A stretch of 64,000 bases of DNA from Marsupella aquatica (GCA_973895155.1 OZ316896.1:12152001-12216000); one strand, 5' to 3'; positions 1 to 11,429 are shown, numbered from the stretch's first letter. Numbers and translations are program-made. Notes: generated by a model from the sequence alone, not told the origin.

Positions 1-383
1 TAAGTTCGAAGGATTTTCCAAAGCGCACTCTGGAACGTGCCCACAGGTTGGACAGATTTTCCATGTGCCCACATGTTAATCAGATTTTCCATATCACAAG
101 CTGGAATGTGTCAGTGGGTTAGACTAATTGTCCATAATAAACTCTTAACTGTTCCATTATTGTTATCATTCTAGTGTTTCTTCTAAGTATATTGTTACCA
201 TTCAAGTGTTTCTTCTAAGTATCTGACTGCTGCTTTTTTATGTGCAATGACTGGGAACTTTGCCCATCACCTGAACTTATTGAATAGCTCAAATCAATGC
301 ACTCTCTTCAAACTTCAGATCACTCTAGATATAATTACTATCTTCCCATCTTCCTAATTCTTCAATCTTTACTGACCCCCATG
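1..383. other. AT-rich intergenic DNA
   Basis: No coding signal is visible. Two short near-repeats of a motif ending in CAGATTTTCCAT lie in the first 100 bases (around 50-95), and a 20-25-base motif around CAAGTGTTTCTTCTAAGTAT occurs twice near 170-225. Nothing else is supportable. Confidence 0.5.
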
Positions 384-1240
384 GTTCCAAAATTCCTGGA
401 TGCACGTGTAGCCACATCAACATGATGGTTCCAAAATTCCTGGATGCAAGTGTAGCCGTGCATGAACATGATTTGTCACAAACAGTTATGATTAACAACT
501 AGCTATGCAAGAAGAACCAAATTTAACTATTTGTGTTTGAGGCAAAGCAAAGAAAAACAATTAGACCCTAATTGTAAAATTAATGGAAAATTGAAAAATA
601 ACATTTCAAGTAAACAAAGAAAATTGTAAAATAGGAGTCAAATAAACTAATATTTGGATGAGTTGTGATTGATATTTCAGTGTTTTCTAGTAATCTATTT
701 TTAATTTTCTATTTAATTTACAGTTTTGAAATAATGACAAGTAGAAATAAGTTCTTCAGCTCCTCTAACATTTACCAAGGTAACATATTAAGAAACCCAA
801 TAAAATTCTCAACTTCTCTAACATTTACCAAGGTAACTTAATTAACCCTTTTGGCTACTTTAGATAGAGGAGTAACAAGCAACTTAAGGTAATCTTGAAA
901 CACCATTTAACTAGTATGGGTAGACTGATAGCAAGGGACTTTAAGACCTTTCAACTACCTTGGACAAAGTAATACTTTGCATCAATTATATGAAATGTTA
1001 CATGAATTATATAGACTGTATAGAGATCATACTAAGGGAAAAGTTTACCCTGGGCATTATCATTATGTACTCCTATTTGTCTTCAATGAAATTGTCCTAA
1101 AGTTCTACCTCTAAAATTCACTTGGTTTAGAATCCTCCATTTAATCTCTGTATTCTTATCTATCTATTCCAATGTGCAACTCCAAATAGTTCAATAAAAT
1201 GAGCTTACATATATAACCAAGGGGTACTCAAACTAATTTG
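384..1240 (+). repeat. Diverged direct repeat, copy 1 (~0.8 kb)
   Basis: This stretch aligns along its whole length with 3440-4230 in the same orientation. Shared landmarks in order are CCAAAATTCCTGGATGC, the tail around GATTTGTCA, two ACATTTACCAAGGTAAC motifs, ATAGAGGAGTAACAAG, ACTATGGACAAAGTAAT-like sequence, and AGTTCAATAAAAT near the end. Copy 1 additionally carries a 44-bp tandem duplication at 380-467 that copy 2 lacks. The copies have drifted by substitutions and small indels. No TG...CA termini or target-site duplication could be placed, so LTR identity is not shown. Confidence 0.75.
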
Positions 1241-1251
1241 ATTCATTCTTC

Positions 1252-1280
1252 TATCTATATATATATATATATATATATAT
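1252..1280. repeat. (AT)n microsatellite
   Basis: An uninterrupted alternating AT run follows CTATCT just downstream of direct-repeat copy 1. Confidence 0.95.
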
Positions 1281-2059
1281 ATCCAAAACAATGCATTCAC
1301 TTGAATGTGGATCTAATTTTCTCCAGGTCTAAATTTGGAAATCATGTGAGCAAATACTCTACAGCCAAGGACTTAGTTTGACTTAATTTTTACTATGGAT
1401 ATCAGGGTTTCTATATCATATGGGTACCCTCAAATCAGGGCAACCCACATATCAAATAATGTACTCTTCTATTCTAAGGCTTTCGTGAGATTTATTCTCT
1501 CCCCAAAATCAGTGCAATATTTAATATAGGTCAGACAACCTCCAGTAAGATTTGAGGGTACCCATTTGTTGAGGAGAGTAGTGAACTGATTGTGATCAAA
1601 TTAATAACTTTGAACACAATATTGTATGCATATCTATATCCACTTCATACTCGGCATCATTATCACTTCTTGAGAATTTAATCTTCCTTTCAATTTGTTG
1701 CTCTACAAAGTTCTCGCATAGACAATCAAACCGGTAATATATCACATTGAGCTTGCCAAAATAATGCTTAATATATGCTTAAGCTTCAAAAGATTCAATG
1801 ATCACATTTATTGATATCACCGCTTCAGGTACGTCCTTTAATGGAAAAGAAAGCACCGTCCTTCATCCAACAAAGCTAAACCCATTTATGTGACTAGCAA
1901 CAAAAACTGTTATTGTTAGCTCACAATCGTATAGAAGTGACTCCTACCAAACACGCAAGCTACTTCCACCACCACGTCCAGCCTCCACGACTGTGACTAG
2001 TCTTGTAAATACATTCAATCTGCTGCAATGCGACTCAAGTCCATGATCAGAATTCAATA
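1281..2059. other. Intergenic DNA, no gene seen
   Basis: AT-rich sequence with no ORF over about 60 codons and no recognisable repeat. It would be the 3' flank of the small minus-strand ORF that ends at 2060. Confidence 0.5.
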
Positions 2060-2437
2060 TCATGATTCCTCAGAACACTGATATCTGCCCTTGCTTAAAT
2101 AGCCAAGTCTCTCGAATATCTGATTGTCCCACTGGCCAACGGACTCTCTCTCATATACATTTCCTGTGTCTGGATCCCGATCGAGTGACGTTCCTTTCTG
2201 AATTGCAGCCTTCACCTCAGCAGGAACGTTCTCTTGCTTAAGGTGCCGGATGCCAGAGCCTTGCTTCTGCACAGACTCCAAATTCACTGCGGTCAACATA
2301 CGCATTATATCGTCGTCGACTGGTTGTAACATGACAGATGACTGCAGATTCCATTCTGTTTTCCCCGTGCGTGAATACACACTCTGATGAGTGTACTGAG
2401 CTCGAGATGATGACCGATTTTTCCTGATTGGAGCCAT
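2060..2437 (-). CDS. Hypothetical 125-aa protein
   Basis: I do not recognise this protein. The ORF is open for 175 codons. The preferred start is the internal ATG at 2437, because the upstream 50 codons are arginine/serine-rich low-complexity sequence over a GC-rich CGCGCG stretch. The product is hydrophilic and begins MAPIRKNRSSS. The middle carries VNLESVQKQ and the C-terminal part carries LDRDPDTGNVYERES. There is no signal peptide or membrane segment. A 74-bp tandem repeat lies upstream at 2744-2930. It could be a chance ORF or one exon of a longer gene. No homology can be claimed. Confidence 0.3.
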   Translation of the reverse strand: MAPIRKNRSSSRAQYTHQSVYSRTGKTEWNLQSSVMLQPVDDDIMRMLTAVNLESVQKQGSGIRHLKQENVPAEVKAAIQKGTSLDRDPDTGNVYERESVGQWDNQIFERLGYLSKGRYQCSEES

Positions 2438-2743
2438 GACTTGTCTTTGTGTCGCGCGCGAACTCCTGCTCTCGTGCGCGCGCGTCGTTCTAGAAAGATA
2501 ATGACAAAAACCTCTCGAAAAATGGTGTGAGTTGTTGACCCACAACAAAAACAGTGTGAGCAGCTCAGGTAGTGTTCTCCAATCCAACGCTCACAATCCT
2601 CCGAAGCGAAAAGGCGTCTGAATGCAGGAGAGAGAATCGTCTCGAGCAGCAAACCGGAATTGTTGGACATAAATAATTGCGCTGCCGGAGGACATATTTG
2701 AGTTGGACGTGGTGCCAGCGTTGCTCGGTTCCAAATATTGCTA

Positions 2744-2930
2744 CTCAGAGTTTGCAATTGGCGATTGGCAGCCTAACTGACCTGCTTGAATTGCTTCCGC
2801 GGTTGCACACGCTGCTGCTCAGAATTTGTAATTGGGGATCGGAAGCCCAAATGACCTGCTTGAATTGATTCCTCGACTGCAAATGCTGCTGCTCAGAGTT
2901 TGCAGTTAGGGATAGGAAGCCTAACTCGTC
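2744..2930 (+). repeat. 74-bp tandem repeat, ~2.5 copies
   Basis: Units start at CTCAGAGTTTGCAATTGG (2744), 2818 and 2892, an exact 74-bp spacing. Each contains GATCGGAAGCC-like sequence followed by TGACCTGCTTGAATTG. The units differ by several substitutions, so the array is old. Short plus-strand ORFs here are translations of the repeat. Confidence 0.85.
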
Positions 2931-3439
2931 TACGTACTCTTATTAGAGATAGCAAACGACGACGACAAACCAAGTGTTGCCTCTCCCTCTCGCTGTGCTT
3001 TTGCCGCGCCGCACGACCTAGCAGGAGAAGGAGCAACATGCCTCACAATCTCAATATATCTCAATACAGGCAGCACAAACAGCCGCCAGCAGCTGAGGTG
3101 GCGCTCTCCGTCCAGTCCGCTTCTCACCTGCATATGCAGACTGTACCGACCAGCCTTCAACTTAGTAACGTTCACATTAAAATATATCTTCTCTCCGAAG
3201 ATGGAAAGCCTTCCCTAAGCTGAAGGGAAAGCCTTCCCTAAGCTAATATTTCATTTTTTGCAACCATGGTCTCCTTTTCCACTAGAGAAGTTTTAGGGTT
3301 AAATCCTATCCGCCACATTATTTACTATACTTACTAGCCCTGAACCAGTTCTTTGAAAGTGAATAGAGTAATAGAGGAGAGTACTATAAAAGAGTCAATG
3401 AGATATATTTACTATTCCCATTCTTTATGTACCCCCACA
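2931..3439. other. Intergenic DNA with an isolated repeat-unit fragment
   Basis: 3205-3330 contains a partial copy of the module tandemly repeated at 4486-4980 (CCTTCCCTAAGCTAATATTTCAT, then TTTTGCAAC and a TTTAGGGTT block). The first ~20 bases of that module are themselves doubled at 3210-3245. A plus-strand ORF (2900-3223) is serine/arginine-rich and unconvincing. Confidence 0.5.
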
Positions 3440-4230
3440 GGAAGTTGCTTCCAAAATTCTTGGATGCAAGTGTAGCCATATGAGCATGATTTGTCATAAA
3501 CAATACCTGTTAGTTATGCAAGATGAACCAAATTTGACTATTAATGTTTGAATCAAGGCAAAGAAAAATAGACCCTGTAATTGTCAAAACAATGAAAAAC
3601 TGAAAAATAACATTTGAGGTAAACAAGGAAAGGGGTAAAGTAGGGGTAAAAAATTTATTTTTTGGATGAGTTGTGAATGATATATCATTGTTTTTGATAA
3701 TCTGTTTCAATTTTCAATTTAATTTACACATTATTTTTTGAAATAATGAAAGTAGAAAGAAACTCTTCAACTACTCTAAAATTTACCAAGCTAACATAAG
3801 AAACCCAAAAAACTTTTCAACTTTTTTAACATTTACCAAGGTAACCTAAAAAACACTTTGACTGGATAGAGGAGTAACAAGTAAAAATAAGAAACACCAT
3901 AACTATTATGGGTAGACGAATACCAACGGATTCTAAGACCTTTCAGCTACTATGGACAAAGTAATATTTTGCATGAATCATATGGAATGTTACGTGTATT
4001 GTACAGACATATAGAGATACTAAAGAAAACATTGTGCATGGAGAATTACCCTTGGTATCACCATACATGAATGTGCTCCTATAATTTGTCTTTAATGAAT
4101 TATCCTGAGTACCTTTAAAACTTCTCTTCATTTAGAATACTCCATTCTATTCCAATGTGCTACTCTTCATGGCTACAAATAGTTCAATAAAATAAGGTTA
4201 CACAACCAAAGGGTCCTCAAACTAATTGAA
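3440..4230 (+). repeat. Diverged direct repeat, copy 2 (~0.8 kb)
   Basis: Second copy of the 384-1240 sequence, same strand, about 3.0 kb downstream. It preserves the order of landmarks from CCAAAATTCTTGGATGC through AGTTCAATAAAAT and ends near CTCAAACTAATT. Both copies are noncoding. The 2.2 kb between them holds the small minus-strand ORF and the 74-bp array. Confidence 0.75.
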
Positions 4231-4318
4231 ACTAAGTTTAACCATCATGCCTGGCCCCCTCATTTTAGCAATTACACAGTCATATCATATTAGCATCCTC
4301 CTTTCTATCCACATATAT

Positions 4319-4412
4319 TATGGTGGGGCCCTAGAGTCACGGTCTAGACGTACGGGGGTCTAGACACTTCATTCTAGAAGCTGCCTAGACCTCAACTAGC
4401 TCTAGCTTCCCT
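4319..4412 (+). repeat. Left arm of a distant inverted-repeat pair
   Basis: The arm reads TTATGGTGGGGCC, then several TCTAGA motifs, then CCTAGACCTCAACTAGCTCTAGC. Its reverse complement recurs at 13725-13806, including TTATGGTGGGG at the outer edge and CCTAGACCTCAACT at the inner edge. No matching target-site duplication is visible at the two outer ends. Confidence 0.7.
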
Positions 4413-4485
4413 TTGAGCTTTATATATAAGATGCGCCAGCAAAGACACGCTATTATACCTACATGCCAGGGATGATTGAAATTGA

Positions 4486-4980
4486 ATGGAATGCACTAAG
4501 CTTGGCATAAAAGCCCTGGCTCCCTAATCTAATATTTTCCTTAATTTGAACATTGCGACAAGGGGTCTCCATTTCCATTAGAAGAACTACGCCACGAGTT
4601 AAACTAAACACAAACTGACACATTATTAAAATTACGCACCAGCGATGAAATTGAAAGAAATGGAGTGAGCCTTCCCCAAGCTAATATAATTTCAATTTTT
4701 GCAACATTGGTCCTTAGTTTCAATTCAAAGAAACAAGCCAAGTTTAGGGTTAGATCCGAACACAACCAATGAACACTGGCATTATGGAGGACATTATCAT
4801 AAATAAACATGCGCCAGTTATGAAATAGAATGCAATGGAGTGAACTTGGCATAGAGCCTTCCCTAAGCTAATATTTCATCTTTTGCAACAATGGTTCCCA
4901 CTTCCACTGGAAGAAATATGCCATTGATTTTGAGTTTAGGGATACTTATCGGATACTTTATTATAATTGCGTTCTGCAGC
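4486..4980 (+). repeat. Degenerate tandem repeat, three ~170-bp units
   Basis: Units begin near 4486, 4643 and 4818. Each has AAATTGAAAGAAATGGAGTGA-like sequence, CCTTCCCTAAGCTAATAT, TTTTTGCAACA, TCCATTTCCATTAGAAGAA, TTTAGGGTTAGATCC-like and an ATGCGCCAGT-like end. A further partial unit is present at 3205-3330. The TTTAGGG in each unit is part of the repeat and not a telomere array. Confidence 0.75.
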
Positions 4981-6504
4981 TTCTAAGTCATCCTCAGCAT
5001 GAAGTCCCTGACGCGCATGCATAGCTCAAACTCCATTCGATCCATCATTTTGTGCCCTTGAAAATGAGTGATTTGGAGGCGATGACAAGAGCCTATTCCT
5101 CCGCTTGGGAATCTTGCTACTGAAGGAAGATGTAGAACTTTAATTTGTAGATGCAGAAAGTCAGTTTGGGGTCCATAGCAAGAATTTTGCAACTCCTCTG
5201 TTTGAGGACATTGTGCTGCATATGTTCCATATGCTATGCCCCCAATTATCGGCCAGCTTGGGCAGGAAGGCTTCGTCGACTAGCACCTCCAATCGATTTT
5301 GGGGGCAACAAAAATTTGAGTGAACGCCTTAGTATGGCTGTATGGGTAAATCCCATTGGACCTGGTGGGCGGAAGAGCTTCTTTAGGCACTGGCTCCATA
5401 TTTTCCAGCCAGTCCGCTACTCCTCTCACTTGAGGGATGGAACTCTGCAAGCACAAGTTACAGTTCTCCGTTGTTAAAAGAACAAGGTGATTATGTGAAC
5501 CGACTGACATTTTAATACTAGAGAGTCTGTCTGCTCAATTCAAGTTTCATCCTAGCTTGATTTTCATTGGAAGGGCTCCTGAGCTTTCTGGGATGGTAAA
5601 AGATACTTTTAGCTGGACCGGTTCAATTCTGTGAGGCTGGTTGCTATGGTGTTATCAGATCAATAGATTTGCTGGTACTGTAAATTTTTGTGACTTCAAA
5701 AGCAATGCATGTGGTATTGCTACTACACCTCTCAACTCTCTTATCTTCGCAGACCGAGTACTACTCCAATGCAAGGCAATTGTATGTACAAAGTTGAAGT
5801 TCCAGGTACAGCCATGCATAATGTAGCAAATCGAAGCTTCTCAGCGTCATCACTTCATTGCCAAGTCACTGGTCCAAGACTCTTGAAAATCTTGTGATGA
5901 TCGATTGCAGGACGAAGCGCTCAACCCCAAAAGAACGGAGCATCTTTTCCATTGCAGTTACGTCGAGCATTCGACACATGCCTTGGCATGGGTACTGAAA
6001 ACGGGTCCCAATGAAAGCATCTCAGTAGACCTCGCCCCAATCATGCACCTGATAGTGGCAACTGAGATGAGTGTGTGTCCTTGTTCTAGTAGCATGGGGT
6101 AAAAAAGCCACAATACCTCACATGCCTCAAGTCTGACCTTCGGTTGTAAAGAATATGACTGATCATGTCCATTTTTGTGCTGTGATCGATCACTGGATTA
6201 AGGACCTCTTGCATAACACTCACCACTTTTGGAGAGTTTGCTGTCGTATATGTTCCCCATGACTGTGTTTCTGTATTTGAAACTACAATATGGAGCAGAA
6301 CTTCAGGTCATCATTAACTCCAGATCCAAGTAGACTCCATGAGAAGCTCCACCCTGGCCAGTCTCATCTGTTGTGGGGCGGATAAGAGCCTACAATTTTA
6401 TGTCCTTAATATGCACCCTCACTTACTTCCTCAAATTCTGGCTCTGATTAATTGGTAGCAAAGATAGCTCTGAGGTTCTAGGCGGATTCGTTTACAAATT
6501 TATC
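4981..6504. other. Unassigned DNA with only short ORFs
   Basis: Open frames of 60-110 codons occur on both strands (for example plus 5151-5477 and minus 5280-5510), but none has a recognisable domain or a consistent chain of splice sites. It could be the remains of a mobile element or old gene. No call is made. Confidence 0.4.
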
Positions 6505-6712
6505 AGGTTCCCCTTGTCTTAATTTGAAATTAGATTTAACAAGAGGAACAAGTCACTATAAATATCTAAGTGTTTTATGAAAATTATGTGTCCTCCCCAG
6601 TTCTCTTAATTTAAAATTAGATTTGACAAGACAAACAAGCCCGCAAACAAGTCCCTAGAAATATCTTAAGACAGTGTTCTATGAAAGTTATGTGTCCTCT
6701 TGCATGATTGAG
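6505..6712 (+). repeat. ~100-bp tandem repeat, two diverged units
   Basis: Two consecutive units share TCTTAATTTGAAATTAGATTT, ACAAGTC, AAATATCT and TATGAAAATTATGTGTCCTC. The second carries a short internal insertion. Noncoding. Confidence 0.75.
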
Positions 6713-8212
6713 TCCTACTTGACTACCTATATGATCATACTTTACCTATAATCCTCTGAATGCAGCATGTGGGATCCTGCAACAACTTAACCAAATTCAA
6801 AATTAAGTTAAAGCCCCTTTGGATGAGCTCATTACATCATGGCAGATGAAGTAAATAATTTGGATCTCCATGCTAGTGTTCATCCTACTTTCCCCTAGTT
6901 CTGAATATCTCTAGCTTCACTATCATTGAGGCTACTTGCTTGGATCAAAGTTCAATCTCAGATCGTTCCCAAATTGTTTTTCATTATTTATATTTTCTTC
7001 CAGTTCTGAATCGCTCTAGCTTCACAAGTGTTTACATTTTGGTAGCAGAAGGGGTCTCGCTCTTATAGAAACTGTCCTTTCCAAATTGGTTTCCAGAAGA
7101 AGATTGAGGGAGAGAAAAGGATAATGTGCCAAACTATGACAGATGTAATGTGTTGTGCATACTTAGTTGATTTTCCCTTCAATCAGACATGGACTTAGCT
7201 CAAAGGGGTGAATCATGTATCAAAAGCAATTGTATGTTCTACATTAGTTTTGTATGACTTTGTGTTGTGCATTTTTATCTCAACACCCTAACTTGACTTA
7301 TGCGCCAAGGGGAAGTCAGACCATATAGTCCTTGAAGAGTAGCTTTTGATCACAATTATATAGTTAGATCGCCCCATATTTTTGTAGACAAAACTATCAG
7401 CATGTAGTGACAACTTACTGATGTTCTAAGTTCTAGTGGTGGCCTATGAAAGAATTAGATGAAACTTGAAAAAAAACTGGATCATGCTTTTAGGTACATA
7501 ATCTGTCAGGACACCAGAGCCACCATTCCCCACATACATCACTTCATTAATTTTAACAATGTTTTGGACAACATCACAAAACTGAAATTTTGTTTGTTTG
7601 TATCTATTGGACATAAGAGTGATTGCTACAAATGGCTATGTCCAATTTATGTTTTATGCATGACACCATGCCATCTTAATATGCTATAACAAATTCATCT
7701 ATTTTATATCCCTATGATGTCTATGCAATGCTGAAAGTTTATTTAATTACATTATGAAACATACATACTTTTGATGTAGATTTGCTATTGACATTTTAAT
7801 TAATTTGATATAAACCTTATGTTCCATCTATAATTGGTGTGTAAACTACACATATATAACTGTCATAAATTTTTGACCAAATAAGCTTAAAAAAATTTTG
7901 AATTAAAAACTTTGGAGGAAATATTCAACCAAAATAAGCAGTGAAAGTGAAAGATTTCCACAAAATTTCATAGAAGTTAAAGTAAGGAGAAAGGGAAAAC
8001 TGTATTTCAATAAACTTTGTTCCTCTAAACTACATAGTATTTCCCAGAGTCGTGCTTTGTCAGCCAGTTTTGTTCGACTGTTTCTAGAGATAACCTAATT
8101 CCATTAAAGTGTCAACATGTGAAGATACCACAGCCAGTTGGAGACATTCACCGGTGGTAACCTTTGAAAGACCTCACTGCCGGAACATATTTGCAACTAA
8201 CTACCCTTTTGC
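6713..8212. other. AT-rich intergenic DNA
   Basis: No gene is supportable. A short duplicate around CCAGTTCTGAATCGCTCTAGC lies near 6895 and 7000. The only ORF of note (plus 7459-7689, 76 codons) has no recognisable features. Confidence 0.45.
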
Positions 8213-9680
8213 TCAGTCTGAAGACAAAAAATTGTCAGCTGATACAGGCCGCTCCACAGAAACCTCAACATGAGCATATTCATCTATTCGAAGGCCAACA
8301 GCAAAAGCTGCTGCACGGCTCTTTCCTATCTCTTGCACAACCCTTACTGCCCCATGAAGGACTGGCCTTGAGTTGCTTCTTGACGCTGACTCCATCCTGT
8401 GAACCCAACAATTATGTGAGAAAAGCCAATCACACATGAAGACTCAATTACCTCTCCTGTCAAATGAATCCAGATCAAAAATTATCAACAGCATACACCT
8501 GGCAGGCTGACTCAAAACACAAATAAACAGAAGCAATATATAAAGGCTACAAGATAGAGTAACCTACAACTATCTTAACCAAGATCATTGGGATGAGCAA
8601 TCAATAATAAAATTATTGGGATTCTTGACCGATCTCCTTCAGCACTTACTTGACTGGTTTAGTTCCTTGTGAATTACATTTCCACTAGTCTGAAAGAATG
8701 ACGAAAGCCATGCACACGCATGTTGACATGCATAGAGAGTATGTGACACATCATATTAAACAAGCACAACTCGTCCTCTTTCGGATGATGATTATCTGTA
8801 TTGAATTACATATAGAGCTTAAGTACTCCAAGATAAACAATCAAATTCCTAACATTGTGCAACACAGCCAAACAAAATTATTGAATGTTCTCCAACCTTC
8901 TCATGACCAACTTAATGAGAGGTTGAGGACGACGCTGGTGAGATATATGCCTGCCGTTCTTTAGGACTCTAGGAGTAACTGCATCCATAGACTCGATGAC
9001 AGTCCCATCTTTTGCTGCAAGAGGTGGTTCAGGAAACTTCAAAATTGCTGTTATCAAATATGCCCATCCCCTTACACACACTTCTATCCTCCCCTAACGG
9101 TCCTGCAAACTCAAACTTGGGACTTAGTCCAATGCTCAGTGTATCTCGCCTGAGACATGTAAAATAAAAACTCGCGAAACTACCAACCTCCACGAACCTC
9201 TAATATAGAGACAGGAACATAGAACAAACCAGTCAACAAAACGTAATAGAGAATACCCAGGTTGAAAGCAAAGAGGGAGAAACAAGAAGTACCTCCCGCA
9301 AGAGAGAGCTTGGCTGCAAAGAAAGACGAGGCAGATAATAACAAGTGAGTGAGTTCATTCATTCCCAAATGGTAATACAATCCCATTGAGCTTCATTTGT
9401 TAGATAAAAAAGCTAGCCCCATTTGCTAGATGCAAAGAATCTTTAGATGCGAGTATGAAGGGATCAATTGGGCAACCCTCTGGCAATCTGGACAACAAGT
9501 TATCTAGGATACAATAAACATGAAGTAGGTGGAGACATGAATAGTGCTAGTCAATGCCTTGAGAGACTGTCTGTCCAAAGGTATGAGATTTCAGAAAACT
9601 TACCACTGCAGTAGCAACACTAAAGGGATCTCCTGTGGCCAACACTGAAACCATTGCCAGTGCATGCCGCACATCCTATA
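8213..9680 (-). other. Possible fragmentary minus-strand gene, unrecognised
   Basis: Several exon-like minus-strand segments with plausible splice signals line up. (a) 9597-9678 encodes a hydrophobic stretch ending SVATAV before GTAAGT. (b) A short segment after CTTTCTTTGCAG lies near 9315. (c) 8915-9060 encodes GWAYLITAILKFPEPP and ends in a stop. (d) 8213-8390 follows TTCACAG and encodes MESASRSNSRPVLHGAV. Their phases do not join into one continuous frame in my hands. I recognise no family. This may be a decayed gene, a gene whose other exons I missed, or chance. Confidence 0.2.
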
Positions 9681-9931
9681 CTGTCTTGAACAAAATTAAA
9701 TCAGAGATCATACAGGAGACACCTACAAATTGTCAGACATCTATAAATCATGCACTGGTAAGAGCAGAGCAAGATTGTTACTCACTGTAGACAAAGGAGT
9801 GCTAGATGGAAACATGATTGGCCATAAGAGATTCATGGAAATGTATTTCCCGGACTACTAGTCAACAGCAAACCCTCAAGAAATGTAGACATTTGGGAAC
9901 CAAGAACTGACCTGCATTGCATGGTCCACCA

Positions 9932-10402
9932 TTACAGTTTGAATCTGTTTTCAAAATATGTGCCAACTTGAGCAAAATTAGGGACACAATGAATCACTTT
10001 AGCAATGTTTGTTACCTCCACAACAATATAAGGCACTTTGGATCTTTTGTAAAGTGCTTTCCTGCTTGTAGAGGTTGTCGTGCCTTCATCAACCCACTCG
10101 AGTTTTGTGCAGTGCAATAACTTCCAATCTCCATCCCTTGGCAGCTTTTCCATCATTCTAACAAATGCTAGATGCTTCATGATCTTCTTGCCACCCTCAT
10201 CAATGACTTCACAAGAAATCAGCAACCTCAATTGACCATAAGATGTTACAGGATCAACGCCAGCTTCTTCCATCCCGGGCTTCCATCTGAAGAGAGATGA
10301 AGAGAGCTTACACTGTAGAGACTTGGTAAGGCCGACGGGCTTAGAGTTCAGTAAAGCTCTCTTGTGTGTTCCCGTGGACGTAGCCTCGAGGAGGTGAACC
10401 AT
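9932..10402 (-). CDS. Transposon-associated-type ORF, 156 aa
   Basis: A single uninterrupted frame with an ATG start encodes a soluble protein. Its central part has YGQLRLLISCEV, then HLAFVRMMEK, then LLHCTKLEWVDE, and near the C-terminus PYIVVEVTNIAKVIHCVPNF followed by FENRF. The pattern (YG-x-L-RLxxS-x-E, LAFVR, a short C...W segment, a hydrophobic strand, then xVHxVPxF...N+F) resembles the C-terminal domain that often trails KDZ-like and related transposon proteins. This is recognition by pattern, not a search result. No transposase catalytic domain is visible upstream, so this is probably a leftover piece. Alternatively it is an unrelated orphan ORF. Confidence 0.35.
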   Translation of the reverse strand: MVHLLEATSTGTHKRALLNSKPVGLTKSLQCKLSSSLFRWKPGMEEAGVDPVTSYGQLRLLISCEVIDEGGKKIMKHLAFVRMMEKLPRDGDWKLLHCTKLEWVDEGTTTSTSRKALYKRSKVPYIVVEVTNIAKVIHCVPNFAQVGTYFENRFKL

Positions 10403-10856
10403 GTATCTCTTGTGTCGACTACTTGCACATTGGATGTGTCATGTGCTTACCGTTACGAGTGTCGTCTATGCTCAACAATGGTTTTGTTCGGTTGGATCAT
10501 ATCCCTCTTGCGTGGAGTTCTTCCATCTTGTTTTGAAGAGGACGAGGGAAGGTGAGCATTCCTTGGATCGTCAGTGGAGCAAAACGCTCCGTTGTAGGAG
10601 CTCCGCAGAGATTTGGTACATCTATTCACAATTTTGCTTCTTCTTCCGACTCTATAATTTGTGGTATTGTCACCTGTGTGAAAGTGCTTAACTCGATAGA
10701 AGGATCTCGTAGTGTCAAATTCCATTTCAGGGAAGAGCTTGTGTAGCAATTGTTTTGTGTAGGCTTTGTACCTGAAGTTTTAGTTGATCTGTGTCTTTTT
10801 AACGGACTTACGTATCTGTTGCCCACGGTATGATTTTGTCCATCAACTGTGTGCAG

Positions 10857-11429
10857 GCATCTCCTATGGGGCAACAAGAGGTCCTGGTGAAGAGAAAACG
10901 AAGAAGACCTCCAAAAAACTCTCGGCCAGTGGATGGCAAGAGTAATCAAAGTGTGCAAACATCTCGTACGGGGCAATAGGAGGCCCTGGTGAAGAGAAAA
11001 CGAGGAAGGCCTCCAAAAAACAGAAAACGAGGAAGGCCTCGAAAAAACTCTCGACCAGTGGATGGCAAGAGTAATCAGAGCACGCAGACATCTCCTATGG
11101 GGCAACAGGAGGTCCTGGTGAAGAGAAAGCCAGGAAGACCTAAAAGAATTCCAGATGTGATTAGTACTTCATCATACACAGATGAACATTGTCCGAGTGT
11201 GCAGGCATCTCATTTGGAGCAACCGGTGGCCCCACAAAGAAGAAAGCAAGGAAAGCCTCGCAAACTTCCATTTGTGATGCGGAGTACTTCAGTCCAAAGA
11301 TGTCATAGTCTGGCCCAGCTTGCACCCAAGACAGACTCTTCAGGAAGAAGAGCACCAAGACAACCTCAAGGTTGTGGGAAGTTTCACAACCCGTCACTCC
11401 CCTTGCCGTTGGCCAAGAGTGAAGGTTAG
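10857..11429 (+). pseudogene. AT-hook repeat protein ORF broken by one TAG
   Basis: One reading frame runs from ATG 10866 to the stop at 11427-11429, interrupted only by TAG at 10977-10979. It encodes repeated AT-hook-like motifs: RRRPPKN in unit 1, RGRPPKN and RGRPRKN in unit 2, PGRPKR in unit 3 and QGKPRK in unit 4. AT-hooks bind the minor groove of AT-rich DNA. Repeat units start at 10857, 10959, 11088 and 11205, so spacings are 102, 129 and 117 bp, all multiples of three. The TAG sits where units 1 and 3 have CAA and CAG, so one C-to-T change explains it. The frame after the stop has no early ATG (next at 11097). A possible splice acceptor (GTGTGCAG) precedes unit 1 and GAAG|GTTAGT could be a donor at the end, so it may be one exon. 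Confidence 0.6.

Noticed and set aside
3290-4950. Telomere-like TTTAGGG motifs
   Set aside because: Single copies embedded in the ~170-bp repeat units, not a tandem telomeric array.
10989-11429. Intact 146-aa AT-hook protein starting at 10989
   Set aside because: The codon at 10989 is GTG. The real frame starts upstream at ATG 10866 and is interrupted by TAG 10977.
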